Positions 41,901 to 49,599 are shown, counted from the stretch's first letter. The stretch is DNA of 64,000 bases from Odiellus spinosus (GCA_963920705.1 OY987231.1:7495424-7559423); one strand, 5' to 3'. The notes: a model not told the origin generated them from the sequence alone. Numbers and translations are program-made.

Positions 41901-44900
41901 AAAACACATCACGCATTTCGTCTAAAAACCGGGAATATTGCCAAAAAACACAAAAAAATTAAACTTATTCCGGTAAATACGGTAGTTTTGGGACACTAAC
42001 ATAAACCTACATAAACACGAAGCTTCGTATTATAGGGTATTTCAATTTTCATTATTTTATAGTCAAGTCAACGCTTTGAAAGCGGCACCAGCAGCGAGTT
42101 CAACGAATCAAAAATATCGAGCAGCGTATCAACTTCGGAGTTCTATTCTAGTTCCACAGCGACAAACGCGTATCAACCCTCACCGGAAGCGGACGAAATG
42201 GGGTCAACATCGCTGTTAAGCAGACGAAGTTTGTATTCATTTTTTCCTCGCAATAATATACAATTTAAAGTGATAATGAAGTTCGACATCAATTCACCAG
42301 TAAATGGTTTTACAAACATATTTGAAGAAATAAAATAGGCTTAAAAGCAACTGGCGGCTCTGGAGGAGCCCTCTTGAAAGTCTCTTTTCCTTAAGGCACG
42401 CCAAATATGCCCTGTCAAAAGCAGATGCCAATGGGGCCCACATACACTTATAAATCCCTCCATTCTGCCTTAAGGAAATTAATTGTGTAGCAGACAAGCG
42501 GACATTTAGGAGTTACTCTTGAGCCGCCAGAAGGAATCGAGATCTTCACTACCCCTTTAAATAATCCAAACAAACCCATACAGAAGATTGTTAGTCATAA
42601 AACGGGGCAAATCTAACTTTTGCGTTATGCATTCCAACTTCGGCTCGAAGGTAAAATTGTTGTAAAGTTCAATTTCACAGCCACTTAGTAAAATGTTGTC
42701 GACTATCGGTCTCAAACCAGACTAACCAACCAACTTATTAAACTATTTTACAAAATCAGTTAAAACTCAAAAATATGAGTTATTTCGGAAATTTCAGATT
42801 AAACTCCATGACCAAATAGGTATTTTAATACGTCACTAGGTATAGTAAGAAAAATCTTTCAAATCTATGATTAAAACCTGAAGCCTAGCTTTGACTGTAC
42901 AATTTGTTATGGTCAACCTCGTCTGCTAAGCTAGAAAAGAAGGAGACTTTAAAGGGGCGATTTAAAAATAGTATATAGTCCCTTTAAATAGTCAATTTTG
43001 AGACCTTAAAACTTAATCGAGATTCTCGAGATTAAATCCAATCGATGCCAAGGAATGCTAACCAATTTGGAAAACTGTCGATAGTCTAAAATATTTGTCC
43101 CAATTAAAATTTTACGAAATTTTAACGCCAATTTTAAACTAAATTATTTTTTTGAATTAGGAAAAATGTACACCTCGTCTAGTTTCTACGAGGAACCGGG
43201 CCAAATTTACCCGACAGTCGAGGAACAAGTGGAACTTTGCAGAAAAATTGCGGATTCCCTCTCCGCGGATACCAATAAGAAATCGAAAGGAGCTAACATG
43301 TTTTACAAGAGGGTCAAAAGGTCGCACAAATGGGTCCACGAGTGTAAGTCTAATGTATTTTGAAATACAGCCACCGGTAGAGACGAAAATTTCGAATCTT
43401 GGCAAATGAGGGGAGGGGGCGATTCAATTTTAGTCAAGTTGCCAAATATTTAGACACAAGCGGGCCTTTTTTTTATAAAAAAAAAACAGGATCCTCTTAC
43501 TGACATAAAAAATCAGCTATACGGAACAGATGGCGGAATGCCCACCTCATTTAGTACGATATAAAACTATTTTAAACAAAGAGTAACCTGAAAATATTTT
43601 ATTTTCTTCGAAATAAGGTCGATCACAATAAGTTTCGTTTGATCAGGATCTTTCGGAATCAAAATGACTCGCAGATTTGATCGGAATAAGTTAGGGTTGT
43701 TCAATATGATTAATTGTTGATACCAGAGATATTATTTAACCGCGTATATCGATATAAAATCTCAGGGTTGATACCTATCGTGAGCTACGAATAAGCTCCA
43801 TAGAATGTGGAAAGGTTTCTAAATATTTAAAGGCAAACTTGGAGCTAGAAATGGAACAGCTTTTGAATTTATTTTCGGAATCACCGAATGCCAAAAAAAT
43901 GTATTCGAGAATTTTCAAACAATTTTTAGACCCGTTTTTGGTGTTTAAATTAATTTCTACCGTTTGGTTAATTTTGAATGTAAGAATAAATTCGGCCAAT
44001 CATATTATTTCAGTCTTAAAAACACCTGTAATGTCCTAAAATTAAAAGAATAGGCCGTCGTTTGATGCCTAAGACCTTGGCCTTCAAACGCCGGCCTATT
44101 ATTTTAATGTTAGGACATTACAAGCGCTGTTGAAGGCTGAAATAATAAGATTTACCCGAATTTATATTAATGTTATTCAAATTTTACCAAACTTTAGAAA
44201 TTAATTTAAACACCAAAAATGTGTCTAAAAATTTATTGAAAATTCTCAAATACGTTTTGGGCCCGGTAATTACGAAAATAAATTCAAAAGCTTTACATTT
44301 TAAGTAAGTTTAGTATAGAAAAAAATCGGTTCTCTACAAAAACACACTTTACTTTCCCGACAGTCGCTCAGGGCAACAATGCGCACATATAGCTATGGGA
44401 ACTTGGGAAGAACAATTATGATTTGGCTATTGTAGAAATGTTTATTCCCCATAAATTCCCCAAAAATTCGGCAATCATTCTTCGTATTATTTTGCTTCGA
44501 GTTTATCGAGTTATTTCTGATCTAATCTATTCTTAAAACAGCCGGGTTCGACCCGTACTCGAGCGACGGAAATACCACGGACTCGGAGCGGGACATACAT
44601 ACGCCTGATCTGGCTTCCGCCCCTTACATCAAAGTCAGCAAGGGCCCACCAAAATTGAAGCTGATTATGGCACCCAGAGAAATTATCGACATGCAAAAAC
44701 TTCGATCGTCCGGCCAATTGGTCAACGAACACAACGTCATCAGTCCGGACATTTGTATGGACATCGTCCGGGACCTGAATTCGCCTCGCGGTCGAGGCGC
44801 CGCCCTCTTCGCCAAGAGGAAACAGAGAGCCGAAGACTGGGTCGTCGACGAAGAGAAAGTCAAAGCCAAGACGGAAGCCAGGAAGGCTTCGATGGCCACT

Positions 44901-45892
44901 TTGGAACAACTGTCCGAAGTGTTCCCGCCACCCGTGGCCTTGAACCCTCGGGTGAAACTGGTTAAGAGCCCGTGGGAAGCCGCCATGGAATCGCCCATCG
45001 GTAGTTGCGACGCGGCCTTCGTCGAATTGCCCCCAGTCGTGGGCAACTTTATGGCTCACACTATTATACAAGCTGCCGAGAACAAATTGGCAAGTACCAG
45101 TCCGGAAGGATTTGATCAGTCCACGGAGTACCATCCACCGGGACACAAGCGACCGGAGCCCATCTACAAGCCAGTGGCTCCGGTTAGCATCGATATCTAT
45201 CGACCAAAAGCACCGAAAGGTTGGAAGGGAACAACTCAAGGTAAGATATCGTGTCCGTGGTTCAGTTAACGATACAAAAGATTACTTGTCGTCGAGAGAA
45301 GCTAGTGTTCCACAAATATAGGCAACTGTATAACGCGTTTCTTACAAATATCAGAAAAGGTGAGAAAATTGAAGCTTATACGGGTTACAATAATCGAATT
45401 ATCCCCACCCCCCCCCCTTTATCGAATTGCGCGGGTAGCGGTATTTTTCTTGTTGCCCACCACTCATAAATCTTAACTTTACCACTCATAACGTCTACTT
45501 TTAAGCACTTTGCTTTAGGCCTACGAGGAAAACCCTATAATAAAGTGATTTCACGTTAGAATAGGGACATATATTAGTGGCAACATTCTCTGAATATATT
45601 CGCTTAAAACTGACAATAAATACTTGTATTTGTAGAAAGCGTCCCGACAAACAGGGTCGAACCCGAATTGGCGCCATTCGCGCCCCAAGCCGCGCAACCC
45701 GTGACCAGCAGCAGCAACGCCCAAAGCGAAGCTGGTCATCAAGCATTGTCGCGAGTTCCAACCACCGCTCCGCGACCCCAATCTTTCCACGACTTCAACA
45801 CCATCCCTCGTTCGTGGACGAAGGTCAAATCGAATCCTCCGAACAGAACTGCTTCTTTTAGACCAGTCCAACCGCCAAGCACCCATTTCTAA
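14889..45892 (+). CDS. SYNPO2L: Synaptopodin-2 / SYNPO2L-like PDZ scaffold, complete nine-exon CDS
   Basis: Spliced CDS, join 14889-14993, 19644-19792, 29119-29254, 30135-31430, 36045-36167, 42063-42228, 43161-43343, 44542-45240, 45636-45892; 3114 nt, 1037 residues plus stop, with all junction phases consistent and GT-AG introns. Seen: a PDZ domain at about residues 7-84 with the PWGF carboxylate-binding loop; a Gln/Pro-rich disordered stretch at about 137-340; a Ser/Thr/Glu-rich middle; two basic motifs, GANMFYKR (about 702) and GAALFAKRKQRAEDWVVD (about 805); and a Pro-rich tail. Family knowledge: vertebrate SYNPO2 and SYNPO2L combine a PDZ of this type with GAxLFxxR...V-type motifs, bind actin, alpha-actinin and filamin, and sit at muscle Z-discs. 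Inference: an actin/Z-disc scaffold in this organism. The start ATG at 14889 has an A-rich upstream context and opens directly into the PDZ domain. Alternative: an ALP/Zasp-type PDZ protein, but no LIM domain or ZM motif was seen. The 9.3-kb second intron and 5.9-kb fifth intron are swollen by repeats. Confidence 0.88.
15690..16460. repeat. AT-rich 20-bp minisatellite (TTATTCATTGGAAATTAATT)
   Basis: Regular at about 15811-16070 and degenerate on both sides. Located in the first intron of the SYNPO2L-like gene. Confidence 0.92.
16865..17409. mobile_element. GAGCTCGGAAT-family element
   Basis: TAGAGATCGGAATCGGATA to GAATACCGAGCTCTA. Several CGGATAA motifs inside. Confidence 0.7.
17461..17860. 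mobile_element. GAGGCTG-family element, short copy
   Basis: AAAGTGAGGCTGTTATG to AATCTCACTTT, with an internal deletion relative to the 810-bp copies. Confidence 0.7.
17906..18092. mobile_element. TTCACACTAG MITE, ~187 bp
   Basis: AGCCGCGTTCACACTAGAAA to ATAGTGTGAACGTAGCT, with TTTGAAACCGTTTT arms. Confidence 0.78.
18270..18439. mobile_element. Right half of a GAGGCTG-family element
   Basis: ATCGAAAATGGCGATTATAA through GTGACAGCCTAACTTTA. The left end is absent. Confidence 0.6.
19644..19792 (+). CDS. SYNPO2L: SYNPO2L-like exon 2 (second half of PDZ)
   Basis: Acceptor TTACAG, then IRRKSKA...EGDFVLGINGV...EILR, the remaining strands and alpha-2 helix of the PDZ domain (residues 36-84, plus two bases of the next Arg codon). 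The donor AG|GTAATT splits that Arg. A TIR element begins only 42 bp downstream. Confidence 0.92.
19834..20645. mobile_element. GAGGCTG-family TIR element, 812 bp, with nested MITE
   Basis: AAGTGAGGCTGTTACC to CCTCACTT, flanked by TAATT on both sides (19829-19833, 20646-20650), a possible 5-bp duplication. Interrupted by 20224-20558. Confidence 0.82.
20224..20558. mobile_element. CAGAAGCCGATG-family MITE, 335 bp, 7-bp target duplication
   Basis: TIR CAGAAGCCGATGAAACCCTC and its complement at the right. GTCATAC at 20217-20223 and 20559-20565. Nested in 19834-20645, so younger than it. Confidence 0.9.
21370..21795. mobile_element. GAGCTCGGAAT-family element, right end lost
   Basis: TAGAGCTCGGAATAATCGG, then an interior nearly identical to the 8749 copy (ACAAATTACGCGTTTATTCA). 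It ends in a fragment of the foldback family. Confidence 0.72.
21890..22027. mobile_element. Small GACGAG palindromic MITE
   Basis: ACCCTTTTCAGAC... and CGCCTCGTCTGATGAGGGT, with inner TTTAACCGAGG / CCACGGCTAATTACG. Confidence 0.6.
22030..22859. other. Intron 2 sequence, no feature
   Basis: AT-rich; open frames lack coding character. Confidence 0.5.
22860..23039. mobile_element. TTCACACTAG MITE, ~180 bp
   Basis: AGCTACGTTCACGACTCTTTG to CTCTAGTGTGAACACGGCT. Confidence 0.75.
23879..24130. mobile_element. CAGGGTTCGTAC element, left part next to 31-bp array
   Basis: CAGGGTTCGTACCCAATTTT, then repeated TTCCCTGAC phrases and AGTTCCTTGACACGTA. The 31-bp array starts within its TTGACTTGATAATTAAAATA segment. 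Confidence 0.7.
24130..24785. repeat. 31-bp minisatellite with an internal orientation switch
   Basis: Units of GAGCGACTTGAAAATTAAAA plus TATATTTAATA on the plus strand from about 24289; before that the same unit runs in reverse complement (GTCAAGTCGCTCTATGAA). The head-to-head junction is near 24285-24295. Confidence 0.88.
24858..24890. repeat. Poly-T-rich tract
   Basis: T-runs broken by single A residues, between the 31-bp and 29-bp arrays. Confidence 0.85.
25053..25868. mobile_element. CAGGGTTCGTAC element carrying the 29-bp array
   Basis: CAGGGTTCGTACTAAATTTTG left end, the same TTACAATTAATTGGTCAACT interior as the other copies, and a degraded right end near AAGAACC. Confidence 0.68.
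25346..25790. repeat. 29-bp minisatellite (CCTGACCTTTTGGGCCAACT)
   Basis: About 14 copies that also contain TTTCGAATTC. GGGCC changes to GGGTC along the array. It sits inside a CAGGGTTCGTAC-type element starting at about 25053. Minus-strand frames here are artefacts. Confidence 0.93.
26288..26308 (+). CDS. Candidate short first exon (MEDGGYA), nested gene or alternative start
   Basis: ATG in a strong context (CCAAAATGG), seven codons, then donor GTGAGT. A TATATAT sits at 26214-26220, about 70 bp upstream. Two readings fit. (1) First exon of a small nested gene joined in phase 0 to 26694-26921. (2) Alternative first exon of the SYNPO2L-like gene joined to exon 4 (30135, phase 0), giving an isoform without the PDZ; phase rules out joining exon 3. 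A third possibility is a 49-bp intron into a basic open frame at 26358-26615 (acceptor CTACAAG). Confidence 0.4.
26694..26921 (+). CDS. Candidate exon of a small single-pass membrane protein
   Basis: An open frame ending in TGA, 75 codons after a pyrimidine-rich acceptor (TTTTTTCTCTCAAAGAG). If joined to 26288-26308 it makes an 82-residue protein: an acidic N-terminus, a Gly/Pro/Met stretch (MGGPGPMAHAMATL), a hydrophobic segment at about residues 36-58 (two pieces around MCGVLAIVLFSALVF), then a strongly basic tail (FRKLKKTKEEKAKR). Positive-inside logic would put the C-terminus in the cytoplasm. GC is far above the intron around it, and the third codon positions are GC-rich in the first part. 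I do not recognise the family. The frame remains open upstream to an ATG at 26631, so the start is uncertain. Confidence 0.4.
   Translation, partial: FVEESIDLMGGPGPMAHAMATLRRAWARVSVVPLMCGVLAIVLFSALVFSTIRNFRKLKKTKEEKAKRYFDHRTI
26922..28111. other. Intron 2 sequence after the candidate small gene
   Basis: T-run at 27110-27124; an AAAGGGAGGGTG phrase at 27457 recurs at 11125. No gene seen. Confidence 0.5.
28112..28350. mobile_element. ATGGAGCAATAA palindromic MITE
   Basis: CCATGGAGCAATAATAAAGG and ...GTTATTGCTCCATGG, with internal TGTACACCGA in both halves. Confidence 0.72.
28639..28977 (+). other. Unexplained 112-codon open frame in intron 2
   Basis: Open from ATG to TGA with no recognised domain; a basic C-terminal third (RKEEERRARN, KMRRIVLRHVKPHR). 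No strong start context and no clear GC rise, so chance is likely. Confidence 0.2.
29119..29254 (+). CDS. SYNPO2L: SYNPO2L-like exon 3 (linker)
   Basis: Acceptor TTGGCAG. One base completes the split Arg, then 45 codons begin AKPGKENVAPQ and end ENTTK before donor GTATGA. Low-complexity Gln-rich linker without a recognised fold. Supported by the frame link between exons 2 and 4 and by raised GC. Confidence 0.85.
29667..30098. mobile_element. Long-TIR element AAAGGGAGAATGCAACC, ~430 bp
   Basis: CTTTAAAGGGAGAATGCAAC to GATTGCATTTTTCCTTTAAG; arms ~190 bp around CTCCACGAGA. It fills half of intron 3 and ends about 36 bp before exon 4. Confidence 0.82.
30135..31430 (+). CDS. SYNPO2L: SYNPO2L-like exon 4 (large Gln/Pro-rich exon)
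   Basis: Exactly 432 codons, phase 0 at both ends (acceptor CATTAG, donor CTCAG|GTCAGA). The first two-thirds is dominated by Gln and Pro, with repeated PEPLYQMPP and SPQQQFQQ-type blocks. The rest is rich in Ser, Thr and Glu, including a short amphipathic stretch around IIQDLEEATRDFNRVAEAM. No globular domain is seen; probably disordered. CAG/CAA runs make it prone to length change. Confidence 0.88.
31431..32279. other. Intron 4, first part
   Basis: A G-run at 31611-31617; otherwise nothing. Confidence 0.5.
32280..32435. mobile_element. Small AACAAAACCTG / CAGGTTTTGT palindromic element
   Basis: Inverted ends and a GTAGTAATTA / CCTACTTTTG-type interior, ~155 bp. Confidence 0.45.
32505..32775. 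mobile_element. Diverged relative of the 53747 hAT-like MITE
   Basis: Shares TTTTATTAATAAACTGGA, TTTTTAAACTGGAC and the CGCCATATTTCCCA end. The TIRs are degraded. Confidence 0.6.
33423..33745. mobile_element. Foldback element, ~320 bp near-perfect inverted repeat
   Basis: Left arm TTATTTTCGGAATCACCGTG... mirrored by ...CACGGTGATTCCG. The centre around AAGGCGTCAATAATATGATT is short. An A-run follows at 33748. Confidence 0.8.
34000..34754. other. Intron 4, mostly unique DNA with a GC rise
   Basis: About 34400-34640 is more GC-rich than its surroundings and not repeated elsewhere in the window. It might hold a regulatory element or unrecognised exon; no well-supported splice pair was found. 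Confidence 0.35.
34755..35197. mobile_element. GAGCTCGGAAT-family element, 443 bp, both ends
   Basis: TAGAGCTCGGAATCTGATAA to ATTCCGAGTTCTA, with the same interior as 8749 and 21370. Confidence 0.78.
35198..36044. other. Intron 4, last part, leading to exon 5
   Basis: Pyrimidine-rich at 35790-35900, which creates antisense open frames. No separate gene seen. Confidence 0.45.
36045..36167 (+). CDS. SYNPO2L: SYNPO2L-like exon 5
   Basis: Acceptor ACAATAG, 41 codons in phase 0, ending in ATG before donor GTAAGC. It encodes a basic Pro-rich peptide (VPPKPKQRPISAPP) followed by DTNIFDSAMQTQM. The PxxP-like content could bind SH3 domains, but that is inference. Confidence 0.8.
36344..37022. mobile_element. 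GGGTAATACT TIR element with internal direct repeat
   Basis: CGGGTAATACTCAAAGT left, ACTTAGTATTACCCCTG right, both with AGTAACTTTT phrases. Inside, ~120 bp occurs twice (36563-36688, 36731-36844; GAGAAAGGTTA, GGCCATTTGCATTTTAATAT). Confidence 0.75.
37297..37612. mobile_element. CAAGAATCCATTCAGG-family MITE, 316 bp, intact
   Basis: Perfect ends CAAGAATCC / GGATTCTTG flanked by AAAATAA at 37290-37296 and 37613-37619, a 7-bp target duplication. Inverted relative to the 9141 copy. Confidence 0.88.
37891..38238. mobile_element. Long-TIR element AAAGGGAGAATGCAACC, second copy
   Basis: TCTAAAGGGAGAATGCAACC to GGTTTCATTCTCTCTTTA. Interior shared with 29667 (GCTGGATTC, AGTCCTTATA). Confidence 0.82.
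39120..39353. mobile_element. CAGGGTTCGTAC element, right part
   Basis: Contains TTGACACGTATCAAAATATT, TTCCCTGACCTTTTGGGCC-like single units and the right end GTATAGGAACCCTG. It shows the unexpanded state of the 29-bp unit. Confidence 0.7.
39355..39470. mobile_element. Small GACGAG palindromic MITE
   Basis: CCTCTTCAGACGAGGCG and its complement CGCCTCGTCTGAAGAGG are perfect arms; ~116 bp. Confidence 0.8.
40817..41153. mobile_element. CAGAAGCCGATG-family MITE, 337 bp, 7-bp target duplication
   Basis: Second full copy, nearly identical to 20224-20558, same orientation. GTCAGAG at 40810-40816 and 41154-41160. Located in intron 5 of the SYNPO2L-like gene. Confidence 0.9.
42063..42228 (+). CDS. 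SYNPO2L: SYNPO2L-like exon 6 (Ser-rich)
   Basis: Acceptor TTTATAG, 55 codons plus one base; donor A|GTTTGT splits an Arg codon. Ser-rich (SGTSSEF, ISSSVSTSEFYSSST), likely disordered. The frame joins exons 5 and 7 without a stop. The donor is weaker than its neighbours, so the exact end is slightly less certain. Confidence 0.78.
42885..42995. mobile_element. TGTACAATTTGTTATGG short interspersed repeat
   Basis: CTAGCTTTGACTGTACAATT, GTCTGCTAAGCTAGAAA and AGTCCCTTTAAA; further copies at 49600-49705 (reverse) and 52903-53005. Confidence 0.7.
43161..43343 (+). CDS. SYNPO2L: SYNPO2L-like exon 7 (first synaptopodin-type motif)
   Basis: Acceptor GAATTAG; two bases complete an Arg codon, then 60 codons and one base before donor GTAAGT. 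It contains QIYPTVEEQVELCRKIADSL, a likely amphipathic helix, then KGANMFYKRVKRSHKWV. The latter resembles the GAxLFxxR basic motif of SYNPO2 proteins and is repeated in exon 8. Confidence 0.88.
43850..44293. mobile_element. Foldback element, ~440 bp, full copy with central hairpin
   Basis: Arms from AGCTTTTGAATTTATTTTCG to its complement CGAAAATAAATTCAAAAGCT. An inner palindrome AATAGGCC...GGCCTATT surrounds CCTAAGACCTTGGCC. In intron 7 of the SYNPO2L-like gene. Confidence 0.85.
44542..45240 (+). CDS. SYNPO2L: SYNPO2L-like exon 8 (main conserved synaptopodin region)
   Basis: Acceptor AAAACAG, 232 full codons, donor G|GTAAGA. Features in order: an acidic Ser/Thr start; a conserved block MAPREIIDMQKLRSS; the motif RGAALFAKRKQRAEDWVVDE at about residues 804-823, the clearest family signature; Pro-rich NPRVKLVKSPWE; a C-terminal PEPIYKPVAP; and APKGWKG. 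GC is well above the surroundings. Open frames on the opposite strand here are shadows. Confidence 0.92.
45636..45892 (+). CDS. SYNPO2L: SYNPO2L-like exon 9 (C-terminus and stop)
   Basis: Acceptor TTTGTAG after a pyrimidine-rich stretch; two bases complete the split Glu, then 84 codons and TAA at 45890-45892. The tail is Pro/Gln/Ser-rich with FNTIPRSWTKVK, echoing APKGWKG in exon 8. It ends in PPSTHF. Confidence 0.88.
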
Positions 45893-46750
45893 CGCGTAAA
45901 TAAAATCATATCTAATCGAAAAGGAATACCAATCTAAAAGAAACCGTCCCCTCTAACGATTCTATATCAAACCGCGGTTTATATTCGAGATTTTGAGATG
46001 GAAATGTTTATTCAAAATGGTGCTTCAATCTAAAAATAAAGCCGATGGAACTTATCATACATAAGGCTGAAGTGTTAAGTTTTTTTAAAAAAAAAAAAAA
46101 AAAGCGTGTATGTGTGGGACAAATTTCAAAAGAAAAATGTGTTTTTTTTTTTTCGTCGTAAAATTGAGCTGTGATCATTAAAACGCTGTATATACATAAG
46201 TCGGTGATTATCTCTCTAATTGTACATGTTAAATGTATGTACCGGTTAAAAATTATATATATTATAATAATTATTACAGTCAGCAGTAATAGACTTACAT
46301 AAACCTCTCCCCAGTTTTAATTCTTAACGAAAACAAAATTAGTTTATCAAATTACGCTTAAAAATGGTTTATTCTGAATATCTCTTGAAGCTAATGGCAT
46401 AAGTGATATATATAATTGATAAAAGTATGACACTTTCTATTGTTTTAATGCTGAATTTCTAAGTCAAGGTGTGTTTCTTTGTGATAGAACGAGAATAGAA
46501 AAGGCAACTCAAAAACCTGGGTCCTTATTCATCTGAATAATTCAAAACTGACCAATCGAAACATTCTATAAAAAAATATTCGTAATAAATATGCGTTCGT
46601 TGGTTTTTACGACAATTATTCTTTTAATACGGAGGATAAAATGAATCTGAGAAAGATAGCGGTGTAATATCGCCATTAGCAGACTAAAATTTAAGCCTTG
46701 GGCTAAATTTAAATTCGATAATTTGGCGTCAGGGGTCTCTTAATTCGGCA
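45893..46750 (+). other. 3' UTR and downstream flank of the SYNPO2L-like gene
   Basis: AT-rich non-coding DNA. AATAAA hexamers occur at 45899-45904, too close to the stop to be the likely main site, and at 46035-46040; more lie further on. The real cleavage site cannot be chosen from sequence alone. Confidence 0.4.
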
Positions 46751-46929
46751 GTGTTCACACTAGACACTTTGAAACCGATTTTAACCGTTTCATAAAGGTC
46801 AAACTGTAAAATTATGAGGTCAACTGTAAAGATCATTTCTGAAAAATATATAATTAATATCTTGAAAAGTTGATTAAGATTCAAAATGATTTGAAAACGG
46901 TTTCAAATTCTCTAGTGTGAACGTTGCTT
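46747..46929. mobile_element. TTCACACTAG MITE, ~183 bp
   Basis: GCAGTGTTCACACTAGACAC to CTCTAGTGTGAACGTTGC. A 30-bp phrase AAATTCGATAATTTGGNG flanks it on both sides (46709, 46954) as a larger direct repeat. Confidence 0.75.
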
Positions 46930-47874
46930 ACTTATGTAGACGACAAATCGATTTAAATTCGATAATTTGGTGCCAAGGGTCTCTATTTTGGCTGACGACA
47001 AATCTAGCTGCATTACGAAACACACCGTGACTAGGTTTTACATTTATAACCCCGCCCCACCCCCAAATCAAATCTAAATTAGGCTTAATTAGCCTAATCT
47101 ACCATTACATAGTCCGCGTGTTTTTTTCTGACTGGATAAATTATACCCTTAGCGTGTTTATTTTCTGTTCAAAATACCATAGGTGTAATTAGGATTAGCG
47201 AATTAAATATAATGCCAATTAAACTTAAGATATTATTTTCAAATTCCAACAGGATACCCAATCCCAAGTATTATAACGCTATATTAAAGTATATCATTTA
47301 AGTTTATTCGTCGCGTTTTTTGCGTGATTCTTATTTCTATCGCGTTTGATACCCGATTAATTAAAGTTTCTTAATTATATTAATCGTTAATTTCTTCGTA
47401 AGTTTCTTATATAAAAGTAAACGGCCCGAAAACGTTACGCAGCTATAATTAAAAGTTTAAAACCATAGTCATAAACAATGGAACTCGACGTATACCCGAG
47501 GGAATCTTGGGCCCTTGGCAATTTGTTATATAAACATTTGTTAAAAAATCCCTATGTTCCTAACCTCTCAATTAGAATTTGTTTCTTTGCTAAATTAGAT
47601 TTCAAAGATGTTTTTTTTTTTTTCTTACAAAAAGGAGTGTGTCCGATTCAGTTTAATTTTAATGTATAAGATTATCATTTGATCTCTTTCTATCTCTTCT
47701 CTTATTTTTCATGTAGTCTTAGGTCCGATTACTGATTCAATAAATTCATTTGCTTGGGAAAATTTCACACGCTTTTTTTATATTGTCATATGCTGCTTTG
47801 TTTCTAACTCCTTATTAGTTTGTCTAAATCTAATAACAGGACCTCGAGCCGTTCATGCAAAATTTGAAATAGGA

Positions 47875-48915
47875 TTATATGGGGCATTTTCTACGAAGTT
47901 ATAGGATTGTATAGGACATTTTTTTACGACATTATAGGATTATATAGGGCCTTTTTTACGAAATTATAGGATTGTATAGGACATTTTCTGCGAAATTATA
48001 ATATTATATAGGGCATTTTCCGCGAAATTATAGGATTACATAGGGCATCTTTTACGAAATTATAGGATTATATAGGGCATGTTTTATGAAATTATAGAGC
48101 ATTTTCTACGAAATTACATGATTGTATAGGACATTTTCTACGAAATTATAATATGTAGGGCATTTTCTGCGAAATTATAGGATTACATAGGGCTTTTTTT
48201 TACGAAATTATAGGATATAGGGCATTTTTTTACGAAATTATAGGATATAGGGCGTTTTTTACGAAATTATAGGATTACATAGGGCATTTTTTACGAAATT
48301 ATAGTATTACATAGGGCATTTTTTACGAAATTATTTAATTATACAGGGCATTTCCTACGAAATTATAGGATTGTATAGGACATTTTCTACGAAATTATAA
48401 TATTATACAAGGCATTTTCTGCGAAATTATAGGATTATATAGGGCAGTTTCTGCGAAATTATAGGATTACATAGGGCTTTTTTTTACGAAATTATAGGAT
48501 ATAGGGCATTTTTTACGAAATTATAGGATTACATAGGGCATATTTTACGAAATTATAGGATTACATAGGGCATATTTTACGAAATCATAGGATTACATAG
48601 GGCATTTTTTACGAAATTATAGGATTATATAGGGCATTTCCTACGAAATTATAGGATTGTATAGGACATTTTCTACGAAATTATAATATTATACAAGGCA
48701 TTTTCTGCGAAATTATAGGATTATATAGGGCATTTTCTGCGAAATTATAGGATTATATAGGGCAGTTTCTGCGAAATTATAGGATTACATAGATAATTTT
48801 CTACGAAATTACAGGATTGTATAGGACATTTTCTACGAATTTGTAGGATTGTAGTTTCTACGAATTTGTAGGATTGTAGTTTCTACGAAATTATAGTATT
48901 ATATAGGTCATTTTG
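47875..48915. repeat. Degenerate ~32-bp minisatellite (TATAGGGCATTTTCTACGAA)
   Basis: About 30 imperfect units also containing ATTATAGGATTA, with small internal duplications and many single-base changes, so older than the 29-bp array at 11.6 kb. Its flanks share the TATAGGA phrase with that locus. Confidence 0.9.
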
Positions 48916-49599
48916 AATAAATTTGCTTTCGCATCTTATTATTTTACTAAAATTAAATAAAGATACTATTTTAAACGGAACAGAACCACAAAGATTTGTT
49001 GACCTCATGGTTCTGGAAATTTACAGATTTGTGAAATTATTGAATTTTTTATATAGGACACTTTCAAAAATGTAGAATTTTAAAGGAATTATAGGGTCTC
49101 TTGCAGCCCTGAAATAATGAAGGCAGAGATTTTTTCCGCATCATTAAAAAACGTCATGAAATCGCGATGCACAGTGGCCTTTTAACATATTAAACATATC
49201 TCTTCGAGAAAACTACGCTTTCTCCAGAACCGGGCGTCAATTAATGAAAGAGGTCAACTTCTATCTTACCTTGGAATAAATCGCTGGTTAGATATTTTAA
49301 TATTATCACCCGTATAATTTTGTTGAATAATTTGTATTTGGGTATTTATGGCATCAAATAATATTCGAAATCTGCCCTTAAGTGATGTCCATTTTATATA
49401 CGATAGTCTAAATAATTACACTTGGAAGATATGGAATGCTAAAATTTCATCACTTCTATGTTTGATTGGTACAATTAACGTACTAAATACTTATACCAAG
49501 AATGCTGATAGATTTGGTATCAAGAAACCCGTCTAGGGTTAGTTTCGCTCGTTTTACTGACTCTTTGCTCGTTATTGGATTCCCTTCCGGCCTTGTAGA

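Larger units (their letters stand above)
41161..43160. other. End of intron 5, exon 6 and intron 6
   Basis: Apart from exon 6 and the repeat at 42885 it is AT-rich and featureless. A palindromic pair AAACTCCGACCTCTAGACG-like at about 41662 and 41830 matches another at 18473 and 18640 (a small TIR element with TTTGGACAA). Confidence 0.4.

Noticed and set aside
44511-45239. Minus-strand 242- and 140-codon frames
   Set aside because: Antisense of exon 8, whose plus-strand frame has the family motifs and correct splice phases.
45501-45886. Minus-strand 111- and 86-codon frames
   Set aside because: Antisense of exon 9.
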